DNA of 64,000 nt, from the NCBI RefSeq assembly GCF_028554725.1, contig NC_071671.1:46948501-47012500 (forward strand). Reading direction: 5' to 3'. Numbering within the stretch: position 1 is the first letter of the stretch; every line of letters begins with the position of its first letter. The notes under the pieces are model-generated. The model ran no database searches and was not told the origin of the DNA. It saw nothing but the letters and a program-made list of their open reading frames with translations. A program made the translations under genes and the position numbers. The DNA comes from Zeugodacus cucurbitae. Lineage: Eukaryota; Arthropoda; Insecta; Diptera; Tephritidae. Of the stretch, positions 62,758 to 64,000 are shown in pieces.

Positions 62758-63984
62758 CCCACCGTCAACAAACTGATTGGACCTTATCAGTGTGGCTTTA
62801 GACCTGGAAAATCGACAACTGACCAGATATTCACCATGCGCCAAATCTTGGAGAAGACCCGTGAAAAGAGGATCGACACACACCACCTTTTTGTCGATTT
62901 TAAAGCTGCTTTCGACAGCACGAAAAGGAGCTGCCTTTACGCCGCGATGTCTGAATTTGGTATCCCCGCAAAACTAATACGGCTGTGTAAGTTGACGTTG
63001 AGCAACACCAAAAGCTCCGTCATGATTGGGAAGGACCTCTCCGAGCCGTTCGATACCAAACGAGGTTTCAGACAAGGTGACTCACTATCGTGCGACTTCT
63101 TTAACCTGATGCTGGAAAAAATTATAAGAGCTGCAGAGCTAAACCGAGAAGGTACAATCTTCTACAAGAGTGTACAGCTCCTGGCGTACGCCGATGATAT
63201 TGATATCATCGGAAGCAATAACCGCGCCATTTGTTCTGCTTTTTCCCGCATGGATAAGGAGGCGAAGCGAATGGGTCTGGAGGTGAATGAGGACAAGACG
63301 AAATATCTCCTGTCATCAAACAAACAGTCGGCGCATTCGTGTCTTGGCTCCCACGTCACTGTTGACAGTCATAACTTCGAGGTCGTAGATAATTTCGTAT
63401 ACCTGGGAACCAGCATCAACAACACGAACAATGTCAGCCTCGAAATCCAGCGCAGAATAACTCTTGCCAACAGGTGCTACTTTGGACTGAGTAGGCAATT
63501 GAACAGTAAAGTCCTCTCTCGACGAACCAAAATCAAGGTCTACAAGTCGCTTATCATTCCCGTCCTGCTTTACGGTGCAGAAGCTTGGACGATGTCAACA
63601 TCAGATGAGACGACACTAGCAGTTTTCGAGAGGAAAATTTTGCGTAAGATTTATGGTCCTCAGAACATTGGCAACGGCGAATACCGCAGACGATGGAACG
63701 ATGAGCTGTACGAGTTATACGACGACATTGACATAGTTCAGCGAATAAAAAGACAGCGGCTACGCTGGCTAGGTCATGTTGTCCGAATGGACGAAAACAC
63801 TCCAGCCCTGAAAGTGTTCGATGCAGTACCCGCCGGAGGAAGCCGAGGAAGGGGAAGGCCTCCACTCCGTTGGAGGGACCAGGTGGAGAGCGACCTGGTT
63901 ACACTTGGGATCTCCAACTGGCGCCGAACTGCGAAGGAGAGAGAGAGGTGGCGCACTATCGTCGATTCGGCTATAACCGGCTAA
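62758..63984 (+). CDS. Non-LTR retrotransposon reverse transcriptase, 5'-truncated but open (copy 2)
   Basis: The frame is open from the truncation point at 62758 (PTVNKLIGPYQCGF), with the first Met at 62836, to TAA after AITG. It shows the DFKAAFDS motif with the first catalytic Asp, RQGDSLS, AYADD (about 63184-63198), LLYGAEAW, RLRWLGHVVRM and RWRDQVESDL. It lacks the endonuclease and N-terminal RT parts, so it cannot move by itself. It is nearly identical to copy 1 outside the small deletions, so both came from a recently active source. The 3' end goes on past the window edge. Confidence 0.85.
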   Translation, partial: PTVNKLIGPYQCGFRPGKSTTDQIFTMRQILEKTREKRIDTHHLFVDFKAAFDSTKRSCLYAAMSEFGIPAKLIRLCKLTLSNTKSSVMIGKDLSEPFDTKRGFRQGDSLSCDFFNLMLEKIIRAAELNREGTIFYKSVQLLAYADDIDIIGSNNRAICSAFSRMDKEAKRMGLEVNEDKTKYLLSSNKQSAHSCLGSHVTVDSHNFEVVDNFVYLGTSINNTNNVSLEIQRRITLANRCYFGLSRQLNSKVLSRRTKIKVYKSLIIPVLLYGAEAWTMSTSDETTLAVFERKILRKIYGPQNIGNGEYRRRWNDELYELYDDIDIVQRIKRQRLRWLGHVVRMDENTPALKVFDAVPAGGSRGRGRPPLRWRDQVESDLVTLGISNWRRTAKERERWRTIVDSAITG

Positions 63985-64000
63985 ACGGTTGCAACGCCAA

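Overview
The window is A+T-rich nuclear DNA from a higher fly. A tephritid fruit fly is my best guess. The reasons are insect-type genes (short introns with GTAAGT/GTGAGT donors, an arthropod Inr plus DPE promoter) and the repeats: mini-me-like elements with GTCY/TA microsatellites, mariner, Tc1 and non-LTR relics. The species is inferred, not shown.

The only gene family I can support is a cluster of LITAF-domain genes, all on the minus strand. LITAF proteins are small zinc-binding, membrane-anchored proteins of late endosomes and lysosomes. Their domain is a CxxC knuckle, a hydrophobic Cys-rich segment that dips into the membrane, and an HxCxxC knuckle. Most members here carry a PPxY motif in a proline-rich N-terminus. 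None was visible as a whole ORF. I rebuilt them by joining exons at splice sites and checking phase.

Layout: 1-7.6 kb holds repeats, including a Tc1-like element with 226-bp inverted ends. 7.6-11.3 kb is LITAF gene 1 (230 aa) with an Inr/DPE promoter. 15.0-16.6 kb is LITAF gene 2 (138 aa). 17-22.8 kb holds a dead non-LTR retrotransposon, a palindrome-rich MITE and a possible plus-strand first exon. 22.9-28.2 kb is LITAF gene 3 (219 aa), whose second intron carries a perfect 39-copy AATTC array. 29-31 kb is an inverted array of degenerate ~50-bp repeats. 31.4-32.0 and 36.5-37.3 kb are two minimal LITAF genes of 77 aa each. 39-42 kb is a nest of repeats.

The most unusual part is 45-60.6 kb. 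Five first-half LITAF exons lie in tandem (starts at 47475, 49537, 50499, 53572 and 60616), each ending in a phase-2 donor, followed by a single second-half exon (45069-44967). I scanned 45.1-60.3 kb for the HxCxxC signature and found no other second-half exon. The simplest reading is a UGT1A/protocadherin-like locus in which several variable first exons, each with its own promoter, splice to one constant exon. One cassette (50.5 kb) looks damaged: its PPxY remains in a different frame. The window ends inside a nearly intact copy of the non-LTR reverse transcriptase.
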